A DNA stretch of 64,000 bases from contig CM066033.1 in the NCBI GenBank assembly GCA_033557465.1, positions 1,352,011,834 to 1,352,075,833 on the forward strand, in the 5' to 3' direction. Position 1 is the first letter of the stretch; every line of letters begins with the position of its first letter. The DNA is from Ichthyophis bannanicus. Lineage: Eukaryota > Chordata > Amphibia > Gymnophiona > Ichthyophiidae. The notes under the pieces were generated by a model. The model ran no database searches and had not been told where the DNA came from. It worked only from the letters and a program-made list of their open reading frames with translations. A program made the position numbers and the translations under genes. Of the stretch, positions 29,840 to 39,660 are shown one piece after another.

Positions 29840-31744
29840 ACGAGGCAGATCCCGGCGGAGGGGCCTCCGGTAGGCGGGCGGCTTCGGGGGTTCCTCTCCG
29901 CTTGGACCCACATCACATCCGATCAGTGGGTGTTAGAGATCATCCAATACGGTTACGTGCTGGAGTTGGCACAGCCCATACGGGATTCCTTTGTCATGTC
30001 CCCTTGCAGAGGGCCCAGAAAATCAGCGGGCATTCACACGACCTTAGACAGGCTGCTTCATTTTGGAGCTGTGGTGGAAGTGCCCGAAGTCGAATGCGGC
30101 TTGGGTCGATACTCGATCTATTTCGTGGTGCCCAAAAAGGGCGGGTCTTTGCGACCCATTCTCGACCTCAAGTCCGTAAACCGTTGTTTGCGGGTTCCGC
30201 ATATCCGGATGGAAACTTTGAGATCGGTTATCGTGGCTGTCCGTCGGGGAGAATTCCTAACGTCGCTGGATCTTACAGAGGCGTATTTGCACATTCCCAT
30301 CCGGGAGGCTCATTAGAGGTTTTTGCGGTTCGCTCTTCCTTGGGGTCACTATCAATTCCAAGCCTTGCCTTTCGGTCTGGCGACGGCGCCGCGGACCTTC
30401 ACCAAGATCATGGTGGTGGTGGTGGCGGTGGCGTTGTGCAAACAAGGGATACTGGTTCACCCTTACCTCGACGACTGGTTGATTCGGGCCAAGTCGGAGG
30501 AGGAGAGTGTCCGGGTGACAGACAGAGTGGTGAAGTTTTTGCAGGGTTTGGGTTGGGTGGTCAACCCGACAAAGAGTCATCTGACGCCCACTCAGGACCT
30601 CGAATATCTCGGGGTTCGGTTCGATACGTTGTCAGGTCAGGTGTTTCTGCCGCACAAACGGGCTGTGGCCTTGAGGTTTCTGGTTCGGAAGTTCTTGTCA
30701 GCACAGGCACTGTCGGCGTAGGACTATCTCCGGGTGCTGGGCACTATGGCGGCGACGTTGGAAGCGGTGCCTTGGGCCAAGGTTCACATGCGGCCGCTTC
30801 AAAGAGCGCTGCTTCGCCGTTGGTCGCATCAGTCCGATTCGCTGAGCAGGCGTCTCCCCTGTCCATTCAAGGTCAGACAGTCTCTTCGTTGGTGGCTTCG
30901 CCGGTCATCGCTGGCGGCCGGCATGCCGCTGGAACAGCCAGAGTGGATTCCGTTGTTGACGGATGCCAGCCTAGTAGGCTGGGGGGCTCACTGCGGAAGT
31001 CAGTTTGCGCAGGGGCTTTGGTCTCCCTTGGAGTCCACGTGGTCGATAAATCGGCTGGAACTTCGATCGGTATTCCGGGCCCTTCAGGCGTTCGAGGACG
31101 CGGTAAGGGGAAGGTCCGTGAGGGTGCTCTCCGACAACTCGGCAACAGTCGCCTACATCAACCGTCAGGGCGGCACGGGGAGTGCCGCAATGGAGGAGGA
31201 GGCGGACGACTTGTTCGCTTGGGTGGAACTTCGGTTGAACGCGATCTCGGCAGTGCACATTGCAGGAAAAGACAACGTCACAGCGGACTTTCTCAGCAGA
31301 GTTCAGGTGGACGCGGGAGAATGAAAGTTGCATCCCGCTGTTTTCGAGCAGATCGTGACACGCTGGGGAACTCCCGTAATGGATCTAATGGCGACCTTCC
31401 AGTCGGCAAAGGTCAGCCGGTTCTTCAGCAGATGAAGAGAAAGGATGTCGGAGGGCATAGACGCGCTGTTACGTCAGTGGCCGGCCGAAGGTCTTCTGTA
31501 TGTTTTCCCTCCCTGGGCTCTGATAGGCCGGGTAGTTCAGAAGATCGGAGCCCACTCGGGGAAAGTCCTATTGGTGGCGCCCGACTGGCCGAAGCGTCCT
31601 TGGTATGCGGACTTGGTGCGTCTGCTGGACGGCGATCCCTGGTGGATCCCGGAGAGAGAGGATCTGTTGCTTCAAGGCCCGCTGATCATGCCCCAGGTGG
31701 ATCGGTTCTCGCTTACGGTTTGGCCATTGAGAGGGCTAGGCTGA
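29840..31744 (+). pseudogene. DIRS B reverse transcriptase / RNase H / methyltransferase-like ORF
   Basis: One frame throughout, broken only by stops at 30314, 30719, 31322 and 31433. RT motifs are YSIYFVVPKKGGSLRPILDL (about 30115-30175), LTSLDLTEAYLHIP, QALPFGLATAPRTFTKI, and YLDDWLIRA with the YxDD catalytic pair (about 30465-30490). RNase H follows, with its acidic residues in LLTDASLVGWGAH, INRLELRSVFRAL, VLSDNSATVAYI and NVTADFLSRV. The last part, VMDLMATFQSAKVSRFFS ... LYVFPPWALIGRVV ... VAPDWPKRPWYADL, is the methyltransferase-like domain known in DIRS pol ORFs. The protein would copy the element RNA. All four stops can be explained by transitions or closely spaced changes relative to copies C and F. 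Confidence 0.85.
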
Positions 31745-32780
31745 ACAAGAAAGGCTATTCGTCGGCTGTTGTGGCGACCTTGCTTAGGGCGCGGAAGCCG
31801 TCTACTTCTTTGGCATATGTGAGGGTCTGGCGTATTTTCGAGGATTGGTGTTCGCAACGTCAGTTTCGTGCAGCCGCGGTATCCATCCCGTTGGTCTTGG
31901 AGTTTCTACAATGTGGCCTTGACAAAGGTCTTGCGGCCAGTTCCTTACGCGTCCAGTTGGCGGCTCTTTCTTGTTATCGAGGCCGGGTCAATGGAGTAAG
32001 TTTGGCGGCTCACCCTGATGTGGCTCGCTTTCTTAAGGCGGCTTCTAGAGTGCGGCAGGCGCATAGGGTGTGTGTTCCGCCGTGGGATCTCAATCTCGTC
32101 TTGGCGGTGTTATCTAGGTCCCCCTTTGAACCCTTGCGGCGTGCTTCTCTGAAGGATTTGACATTGAAGACGGTGTTTCTAGTGGCAATTTTTCGGCTAG
32201 GAGAATTTCGGAATTGCAAGCGTTGTCGTGTCGGGAACCATTCTTATCTTTTTCCCGGGAGAAGGTGGTTTTGCGCCCGGTGCCGTCCTTTTTGCCTAAA
32301 ATTGTATCTCCCTTTCACTTGTATCAGCCTGTGTGTTTGCCCGTGCTGGGTTCCGTGGACGGCGATGAGTCGGCTCGACGCCTCCGTCATCTGGACGTGA
32401 AGAGAGCGTTGCGGCTCTATTTGCAGGTGACGGAGTCCTTCCGTAAGTCTGATCGATTGTTCGTCTTGTTCGGAGGAGTGCGCAAGGGTGAGGCGGCGGC
32501 TAAAGCTTCCATCGCCAGGTGGATTCGAGAGGCAATTGCGTCTGCTTATCTGCTTCACGGTCGGGTGGTGCCCACTGGTTTACGAGCGCATTCCACCCGG
32601 GTGCTGGCGTGTTCCTGGGCGGAGCACTGCTTGGTTCCGCCAGAAGAGATTTGTAGGGCAGCGACTTGGTCGTCGCTCCATACTTTTAGCAAGCATTACA
32701 GGCTGGATGTAGCAGCGGCTAGTGATGCTCTTTTCAGGTCGGCGGTACTGTCTGCTGGCTGGAAAGGTCCCTCCCGATGA
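31660..32780 (+). pseudogene. DIRS B tyrosine recombinase
   Basis: The frame begins inside the end of the RT ORF, shifted by -1, with SVLAYGLAIERARLNKKGYS. It then reads VVATLLRARKPSTSLAYVRV (SAM-like core-binding domain), VLEFLQCGL and LRVQLAALSCYRGRVNG, and then VPPWDLNLVLAVLSRSPFEP. A missing base near 32195, in the box I region that reads SARRVSEL in copy F, shifts the frame. The rest (32214-32780) carries LRAHSTRV (box II H-x-x-R), AATWSSLHTFSKHYRLD (W/H and the nucleophilic Tyr) and ends GWKGPSR. Such recombinases join circular element DNA to the chromosome by strand exchange. The protein is disabled by the one frameshift. Confidence 0.85.
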
Positions 32781-32798
32781 TTACTGCTCTGGTACATC

Positions 32799-32893
32799 CC
32801 AGAGGTAGAGGACTGAACTGGAGGAACAATAAGGAAATGATAATTACGCTTACCTGGTAATTGTAGTTCCTTGAGTGACGACAGTTCAATCCT
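32799..32893 (+). repeat. DIRS B internal complementary region (ICR)
   Basis: The half from cagaggtagaggactgaact to ggaacaataagga reverse-complements the left edge (27300-27335). The half atgataattacgcttacctg, then taattgtagttccttgagtg, reverse-complements the right edge (33245-33289). The joint contains AAA (TTT), the presumed circle junction. It follows directly on the recombinase stop. Confidence 0.9.
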
Positions 32894-33087
32894 CCTTCCC
32901 GCCCATTTGCTTTTAGAGGGATACAGGATTGCTAACCAGCAGTTGAGTGTTTCAGGTAGGTCTGTATTTGTTCTCTGGTTGGGGGGTTCACTTTCTCTGC
33001 GGCAGATGAGGGGGTAAGAATGCCTTGCCGGAGGGAGTGGACAGTTTTTATATTTAGTATAAGCTATGTTCCATATTGAAGTTTGGC
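32894..33087 (+). other. DIRS B 3' non-coding segment
   Basis: A short stretch between ICR and right repeat with no open frame of note. Confidence 0.5.
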
Positions 33088-33290
33088 TACTTATTTGTTG
33101 CTCCTTTGAGTCTGCTTTGTTATTAGTTCACACTGGGATGGAGGAGTGACTGCAGCAGGCTATATCCAGTGATGACATCATTCTGTCAGACCAGTCTCCG
33201 AGCTGCAGGAGGAGATTGACAACCCAGAGGTAGAGGACTGAACTGTCATCACTCAAGGAACTACAGTTACCAGGTAAGTGTAATTATCAT
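33088..33290 (+). repeat. DIRS B right terminal repeat
   Basis: Contains acttatttgttgctcctttg, then the reverse complement of the left repeat (33130-33243), then cactcaaggaactac and agttaccaggtaagtg at the edge. Confidence 0.85.
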
Positions 33291-33422
33291 ATTAATTTAG
33301 ATTAGTTTAAATTAGTTTAACTTCAGTTTGTTTTAGTTTGTGTAGTTGATTTTTTTCAAGGAGTTAGTCTTTATGTTAAGCTCCGTGCTTTTCCATTGGT
33401 TTAATTTTTTTCCCTTCATCTT

Positions 33423-33453
<31 letters not shown>

Positions 33454-33474
33454 GAGAATAGTTGATTCAGGAGA

Positions 33475-34860
33475 ATGCCTTTAAGGCCGCAGTGTCTGGT
33501 TTGTGGCACCAGGCGAGGCTCAGTGTCGGAATCGGGCATTTGTAGGGGGTGTGCTCAGGAGGCCACCGTGATGGAACAAGCCCTGCAGGAAGGTGTGGAG
33601 TAGGGGGACACCGTTGGCCTGTTGCTGATGGTCGGGAATGGCTGGACCTGTGCCTGCCTCTCCTGAGCCTTCCTCCGGCATCCAGGCCCTTCCTGGACTT
33701 TCCACCCCTCTGGAGTTGCCGGAAAGGGGGGGTCTCGGGTGTCTTTTCGCCTAAGTTTGTCCTCTTGCTCCACCAGGCATTCTGTTTTCGCCAGCAGAGG
33801 GCGGGGAGAACATTTATGTGAGTGGATAAGAGCAGGAAAAGGCCGGGGAATCCCTTTGAGGAGACTGAGTTGCTTCTGGCGAAACGCCCTAAGCCTGCAG
33901 AGGTGAGGCAGGGGCAGTTTCCGATTTCAGAGGGGCTTGAAAGTGAAGACCTTGACACGGAGATGGATGTTGATGAGGAGCTCGAGGAAGGTGAAATCCC
34001 CGAGCAAGAAGATGAAGCCAGGATAGTCAGTGTTCCGTAGAGAGGAGTTGTCGGCACCGATCATGAAATTGTTGAAGGCGCTAAACATGCTGGTTAGTTC
34101 CCCGGTGGAGGATGAGGCCTTAGACTAGAGGATCCTCTTCTGTGGGCTGTACGGGCGACTCAGTCGGTTTTTCCTATCCATAGGGGGTGGTGAGGCAGAT
34201 GATTCAATATGAGTGGGATCTGTCGGAAAGTGGCCTTCAGGGAACTAAATTTATGTCCCATCTTTACCCCTTGTCTGAGCAGGATAGGGAACTGTTTCGG
34301 TCTCCGAAAGTGGATGCGGTGGTATTGGCAGTCACTAAGAAGATGACAATTCCAGTGGAAGGTGCAGCAGCACTGAAGGATGTGCAAGATAGAAAACTGA
34401 ATGCACTGCTGAAGCAGGCGTTCGAGGTCAATGCCCTTTCCCTCCAAGCCTCCATATGTGAGGCTTGGGTAAGCGGACCTATCTTTGTTGGTCTCAGTGG
34501 ATGCAACCACAAGAAGGCCCGGACCAGACCGGGGAACCCTCCTGATTGGAGTCCGGGACGGCATACCTGGCAGATATTCATTATGATCTTATTAGAGGAC
34601 TCTGTAAGAGTATGGCTTCGGTGGTAGCGGCTCGCTGTTATTTGTGGCTTCGTAATTGGGCAGCAGATTCCTCTTCCAAGGCCTGACTCAGTAAGCTTCC
34701 CTTTAGAGGGAAGCTCCTGTTTGGGGAGGACCTAGAGAAGCTGGTGAAAGACCTGGGGTAGTCTAAGGGCTGTCGGCTGCCTGAGGACAAGCAAAAACCG
34801 AGTTGGGGTACGGCAATTGTATCTAACCTTTTACGAGTCGGGGGCAGCTGAGAGAATTTT
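33475..34860 (+). pseudogene. DIRS A Gag-like ORF1 remnant
   Basis: ATG 33475 opens MPLRPQCLVCGTRRGSVSES, with GICRGC completing the two-CxxC motif, and a stop follows at 33601. Shifted frames then give an acidic segment EDLDTEMDVDEELEEGEIPE (about 33945-34005), VVRQMIQYEWDLSESGLQ, and KKMTIPVEGAAALKDVQDRK through LLKQAFEVNALSLQASICEA (34187 onwards). The end is degraded, including SMASVVAAR-type sequence near 34612. At least four frame breaks or stops make it a pseudogene. Confidence 0.75.
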
Positions 34861-35029
34861 GGCGTTTTTCGTCCCACTCGCCAGACTCCCTTCCAGAGAA
34901 GTTGTTTTCCTGCAAAGTTGCAGGGATTTCAAGGTTTCCGGGGAGCGGGGCGCAGATTGGAGGCGACTTTCTCTTCAGGTCCTAAGAAGCCCCAATGAAG
35001 TGAGGAGGGCCCAGATGGGAGTACAGCCG

Positions 35030-36820
35030 ATAGGAGGACGGTTGCAGATTTTTTACCCCGCCTGGGTCCAAATCACCTTTGATCAGTGGGTGCTAGAGGT
35101 AATCAGAGGGCTAAGCGCTAGAGTTCGCTTGCCCACTCAGCAGTTCTTTCGTGCTGTCTCCGTGTAGGATGTGGGACAAGGTGGTTGCGATTCGTGGCAC
35201 CTTGGAACGTTTTGTTGCAGCACAGGACAGTGGTGCCAGTGCCTCGAAGCCAGTGCGGCTGTGGGCGGTACTTCATTTATTTCGTAGTACCAAAGAAGGA
35301 CGGAGCTTTTCGGCCCATTCTTGACCTCAAGCGCGTAAACAGCTGTCTGTGGGTTCCGCATTTTTGAATGGAGACCTTGCGATCTGTCATTGTGGCGGTC
35401 TGCGGCTGGGAGTTCTTGACGTCTCTTGACCTCTTGGAGGACATACCTGCATGTTCCCATTCAGCCAGAGCATCAGCAGTTCCTCAGGTTTGCGGTGCCT
35501 ATGGGGCATTTTCAGTTCTGGGCCCTGCCATTCGGGCTAGCTACAGCACCCCCTGCACATTTACCAAGGTCATTGTAGTAGTGGCAGCAGCATTGCACAA
35601 AGAAGGAATCCTCATCCATCCTTATCTCGACGACTGGCTCATCAGGGCAAAGTCCAAGGTCGAGAGTGAACAGCGAGGGTGGTTCAGTTCTTTCAAAGCC
35701 TCAGTTGGGTGGTCAACGGGGCCAAGAGCCTCTCGCAGCCATTTCAAGTGCTGGAATACCTCAGAGATCGGTTCGACACACGAATAGGAAGATTTTTTTA
35801 CCGGAGCAGAGAGCACGGGAACTCCGGCGCTTGGTGTGGGAGTTCCGGGGGATGTCAGAGCCCACGGCGTGGCACTATCTCCAGCTCCTGGGCACCATGG
35901 CGGCTACTCTCGATTTGGTGCCATGGGCAAGAGCGCACATGAGGCCTCTCCAGAGGTCTCTGCTCTGTCATTGGTCCCATCAGTCCTCCCCACTGTCCCA
36001 GAGGCTCCCCTGTCCGCAGGGGGTCAGGTTGGCGCTCAAATGGTGGATATCAGGGGGAAATCTGGAGAGGGGGATGCCTCTAGAATCCCTCGATTGGGTC
36101 CCTTTGGTGACGAATGCCAGTCTCTCGGGCTGGGGAGCTCATTGCCAGAGTCACTTTGCACAAGGACAGTGGAGTCTGCAGGAGGCTTGTTGGTCCATCA
36201 ACAGGTTGGAGATGCGGGTGGTGGTTCTTGCACTGCAGGCCTTTCACGCGAGGCTACAGGGGGCGGCAGTGTGGGTACTGTCGGACAATGCAGTGGCTAC
36301 ATCATCTGGCAAGGGGGCAGGGCAGTGTAGCCCTGGAGGCAGAGGCCACGTCTCTAATGGACTGTGCGGAGGCTCACCTCCAGGCCTTGTCGGTGGCTCA
36401 TGTAGCTGGAGTCGACAATGTCACGGCAGATGTGTGTGCTCCATCAAGAGGTGTTTTACTTGCTGGTGCACTGCTGGGGCACACCGTTCATGGATTTGAT
36501 GGCAAGATTTGAGGTCGCCAAGGCAAGTCGGTTCTTCAGCAGAAGGAGGGAAAGAATGTCGGAAGGCTTGGACGCCCTTGTACAGCAGTGGCCCACCGAC
36601 GGTGGTCTCTACGTGTTTCCGCCCTGGCTGCTCATCGGCCGGGTGGTGCAGAGGATAGAATCCCATCGGGGGATGATGATTCTCATCACTCCGGATTGGC
36701 TGCAACATCCGTGGTATGCGGATCTGCTACGAAATCTAGCGGATCGGCCATGGCATCTCCCAGCGCGGGCGCATCTCTTGTCGCAGGGCACATCGTTAAT
36801 GCCTCAGATGAATTGATTCT
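35030..36820 (+). pseudogene. DIRS A RT / RNase H / methyltransferase-like remnant
   Basis: RT: YFIYFVVPKKDGAFRPILDL (from about 35272), then a stop where copy F has FRMETL, then METLRSVIVAV. PYLDDWLIRAK gives the YxDD motif (35622-35655). RNase H: DASLSGWGAHCQ in altered context (near 36105-36150), INRLEMRVVVLALQAF, VLSDN (about 36275) and NVTAD. Methyltransferase-like: FMDLMARFEVAKASRFFSRR, LYVFPPWLLIGRVVQ (from 36605) and ITPDWLQHPWYADLL. Frame changes occur near 35440, 35660, 36080 and 36310-36330. Confidence 0.8.
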
Positions 36821-37960
36821 TGTTTACGGCCTGGCTCTTGAAAGGGTGCGGCTGAGACACAAAGGCTACTCAGGCCCGGTGATTACGACGTTATTGAAGG
36901 CCAGGAGGAGGTCGACGTCTTTGGCCTACATTAGGCTCTGGCGTTTGTTTGAAGCATGGTGTGCCGACAGGCATGAGGCCAGTTTTAACCTCGGTGCCTA
37001 CGATCTTAGAGTTCTTGCAGGCCGGTTTCTACAAAGGTTTGGCCGCCAGCTCCTTGAGGGTGCAGCTGGCAGCGGTTACCTGTTATCACGGAAAAATCCA
37101 GGGTATGGCATTGGGCGCTCACCCGGATGTGGCACGGTTCTTGAGGGCGGTTCTTCGTATGTGTCCTCCGTGTAGGTTCTGGTTCCACCTTGGGATTTCA
37201 ATCTGGTGCTGTCCAGAGCTGTGTGGGGAGCCATTTGAGCCTTTGGCTCAGGCTTCTATTAAAGACTTGATCCTTAAAACAGTATTCCTGGTGGCTTATC
37301 TGCTCAGCACGCCGCAATTCAGAGCTACAAGCTTTGTCATGTCGGGAGCCGTTTTCTTGTTTTTTTCCAAAGGAGAAGGTGGTATTGCGCCTGGTTCCTT
37401 CCTTTTTGCCTAAGGTGGTTTTGGCCTTTCATATGAATCAGGTGGTGGTGTTGTCAGTGTTGGCTGAAGCAGGGGAATCGGATGGTCGCATTCCGCTGCG
37501 GTTTTTGGGTGTACGGCGGGTTCTCAGTCATTATTTGAAGAATACGAGAGAGTTCCGGAGGTCGGATCATCTCTTTGTACTGTTTGGTGGTCTGCGCAAG
37601 GGGGAGGCGGTGGCTAAAGTGTCTGTTTCGCGATGGATCAGGGAAGCTATTTTGTCGGCGTATCTCCTCAAGGGTAGGGCGATACCGGTGGGGTTACGAG
37701 CACATTCTACAAGAGCACAAGCGGCTTCTTGGGCAGAATACAGTTTGGTTTCACCAGTGCAGATTTGTAAGGTGGCCACTTGGTCGTCGTTGCATACCTT
37801 CGCAAAGCATTACCAACTGGACTTCAGTCTGCGGGGATGCTTGTTTCGGTTTGGCGGTGCTCCGGGCTGGGGCGGCAGGTCTCTCCCATTTTGGTTAACT
37901 GATCTGTTACATCCCAGAGGTTTGCGACTGGACTGGAGGGACGATAAGGAAGACTAAATT
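36790..37960 (+). pseudogene. DIRS A tyrosine recombinase remnant
   Basis: Starts with LVYGLALERVRLRHKGYSGP and ITTLLKARRRSTSLAYIRLW, shifts frame near 36975-37000 (VPTILEFLQAGFYKGLAASS), and ends in the frame from 37334: KEKVVLRLVPSFLPKVV, LFVLFGGLRKGEA, LRAHSTRAQAASWAE (H-x-x-R), VATWSSLHTFAKHYQLD (Tyr). The box I Arg region near 37300 is altered. The reading continues through the usual GPSR end into the ICR because of a further shift. Confidence 0.8.
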
Positions 37961-38010
37961 AGACTTGCCCGCTAATTGTTCCTTGAACTCCAGTCCAGTC
38001 CCGCATCCCA
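37905..38010 (+). repeat. DIRS A internal complementary region (ICR)
   Basis: ggactggagggacgataagg reverse-complements the left edge at 26498-26515. agactaaattagacttgccc, then gctaattgttccttg, reverse-complements the right edge at 38385-38418. Confidence 0.85.
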
Positions 38011-38420
38011 CCTGTTTTTTTTGCGTCCTTCAGAATATTGGTCTGCGGCAGGTTGGAGGATGAGAGCTCTTATGCAGTGTTTGAGTTTGGGGCCCGTTTT
38101 TGGGCACGGTAGTTTTCTCTCACCTAAAAGGGGGGGGGGATAGGAGGATTCCCTTCTCTGGGGTAGGAGGGCAATTGTTTCTGTGTTTAGTTAGAGTTAG
38201 GTACTGTTCTGTTTAACTACTTATTTGTTGCTCCTGTGAGTCTCCTTTGTCAATAGGTACTGACCAGAAGGGGCGGTGCTCGCTCTATTAGTACTACTGT
38301 CATCAAAAGATGATGTGCTCAGTCTCCAAGCTGCTGGAAGAGGTGCATAACCCAGAGGTTTGGGACTGGACTGGAGTTCCTCAAGTAACAACAATTAGCA
38401 GGTAAGTCTAATTTAGTCTT
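38011..38420 (+). repeat. DIRS A 3' non-coding stretch and right terminal repeat
   Basis: Non-coding to about 38215. The right repeat then runs acttatttgttgctcctgtg, tactgaccagaaggggcggt, catcaaaagatgatgtgctc, cagtctccaagctgctggaa, and the edge caattagcaggtaagtc. The central part is the inverse of 26520-26640, which shows that the left piece at 26495 belongs to this copy. Confidence 0.85.
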
Positions 38421-38484
38421 TCCACTGGCTGGAAATGGAGTGTAACTCCTATTTAGATTGGTTTGTCACAATTCAAGATAATTA

Positions 38485-38692
38485 AGATCATAACATATGC
38501 CATACTGAGTCAGATCAAGGGTCTATCAAGCCCAATAACCTGTTTCTAACAGTGGCCAATCTAGGTCACAAGTACCTGTCAGGTTCCCAAAAAGGTATAC
38601 AGATTCTATGTTGCTTATTGCTGGATAAGCAGTGGATTTTCCTGGTCCTCATTAATAATGGTTTATGGGCTTTCCCTCCAGGAACCTTTTTT
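38485..38692 (-). mobile_element. CR1 3' end fragment
   Basis: Minus-strand CR1 tail (atatgccatactgagtcaga, then agcccaataacctgtttcta) that includes the stretch complementary to the ORF2 end near 38660-38690. It is diverged, with a different tail wording from the next CR1, so it is a separate insertion. Confidence 0.7.
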
Positions 38693-39497
38693 AGAACATA
38701 AGAGCATAAGATATGCCATACTGGGTCAGACCAAGGTCCAAGCCCAGTATCCTGTTTCCAACAGTGGCCAAGCAGTTTCCCCAAAAGACACAGGTTCCAC
38801 AATGCTTCTATTGGGTCAAGCAGTGATATCCCGGGTCCCTTTTAATAATGGTTTATGGACCCTTTCTCTAGGAACTTTTCCAAACCTTTTTTAAACCTAA
38901 CTACACTAACAGCTTTTACTACATCCTCTGGTAACAAATTCCAGAGTTTGATTACACGTTGATTGAAAAAAGATTTTCTCTTATTAGTCTTAAATAGTTT
39001 ACCCTGTAGTTTCATTGTATGTCCCCTAGTCTTTCTGTATTCTGCTGATGTAAACAATTGATCTACATTTACCCGTTCCACTGCATTCATTAATTTATAG
39101 ACCTCTATTATATCTCTCCTCAGCCGTCTCTTTTCCAGGTTGAAGAGCCCTAACCTTTTTAGCCTCTCTTCATAGGGGGTATCCTTCCATTCCTTTTACC
39201 ATTTTGGTGGCTCTTCTCTGTACCTTTTCTAATAACGTTGTATCCTTTTTTAAGATACGGCGACCAAAATTGTACACAGTACCCAAGGTGCGGTCGCACC
39301 ATGGAACGATACAGAAGCATTATAATATCCTTTGTTTTATTTTCCATTCTTTTCCTTATGATACCTAGCATTGTATTTGCTCTCTGGCTGCTGTTGCACA
39401 CTGAGCAGAGGGTTTTAACATGTTATCCATGATGATGCCTAAATCTTTTTCCTGGGTGGTGGTTTCTAATTTGTAACCTTGCATCGTGTAACCATAG
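38693..39497 (-). pseudogene. CR1-d ORF2 C-terminus and 3' UTR (left half of a split copy)
   Basis: The 3' UTR tail lies at 38693-38840. Minus-strand frame 39090-38842 gives VERVNVDQLFTSAEYRKTRG through [20 protein letters not shown], the CR1 C-terminus. Frame 39401-39159 gives ANTMLGIIRKRMENKTKDII and MVRPHLGYCVQFWSPYLKK. The copy stops at 39497 where DIRS C begins and resumes at 51335 with the adjoining CR1 sequence. Frameshifts are present. Confidence 0.85.
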
Positions 39498-39660
39498 TTC
39501 CTTATTGTCCCTCCAGTCTAGTACTGAACCTTTTGGGTTTTGCTTCTCCTCTAGCAGCTTGGAGACTGAGAAACGTCATTGTCTTGATGATCCTGGTATA
39601 AAGGCACCGGAACCGCCTCCTCACTCCAGTTATTTGTCTTCAAGTAGCTGGAGGTTGGTG
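39498..39660 (+). repeat. DIRS C left terminal repeat
   Basis: Includes agcagcttggagactgagaa, cattgtcttgatgatcctgg and tataaaggcaccggaaccgc, matched in inverse at 51175-51270. The tataaagg in the loop is a good TATA-box match. Confidence 0.8.

Larger units (their letters stand above)
27297..33290 (+). mobile_element. DIRS copy B, nearly complete, nested in copy A
   Basis: This is the best-preserved copy: left repeat 27297-27441, leader to 28348, Gag 28349-29838, RT-RNase H-methyltransferase ORF about 29840-31744, tyrosine recombinase 31660-32780, ICR 32799-32893, right repeat 33088-33290, total 5994 bp. It has no long terminal direct repeats and no LTR-type integrase, which separates it from gypsy/copia elements. 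DIRS elements are thought to integrate as circles through a tyrosine recombinase. The few defects (four in-frame stops and one frameshift in the pol part, one stop and one frame break in Gag) suggest a young but dead copy. Confidence 0.9.
33291..38420 (+). mobile_element. DIRS copy A, main body after the nested copy B
   Basis: Continues the leader of copy A, then Gag (33475-34860), RT-RNase H-methyltransferase (35030-36820), recombinase (36790-37960), ICR (37905-38010) and right repeat (38225-38420). Its coding frames have many stops and frameshifts, clearly more than copy B. This fits A being the older insertion that received B. The right edge reads aattagcaggtaagtctaat and then ttagtc at 38418. 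Confidence 0.85.

Noticed and set aside
29902..32400. An 832-codon open frame spanning most of the DIRS B pol region
   Set aside because: Its first two thirds are in the wrong frame (Gly/Arg/Ser-rich shadow of RT-RNase H). Only the part from about 31660 is the real recombinase.
31660..32780. Phage or bacterial integrase gene
   Set aside because: The tyrosine recombinase sits in a DIRS pol context with ICR and inverted repeats, so a prokaryotic origin for this locus is not supported.
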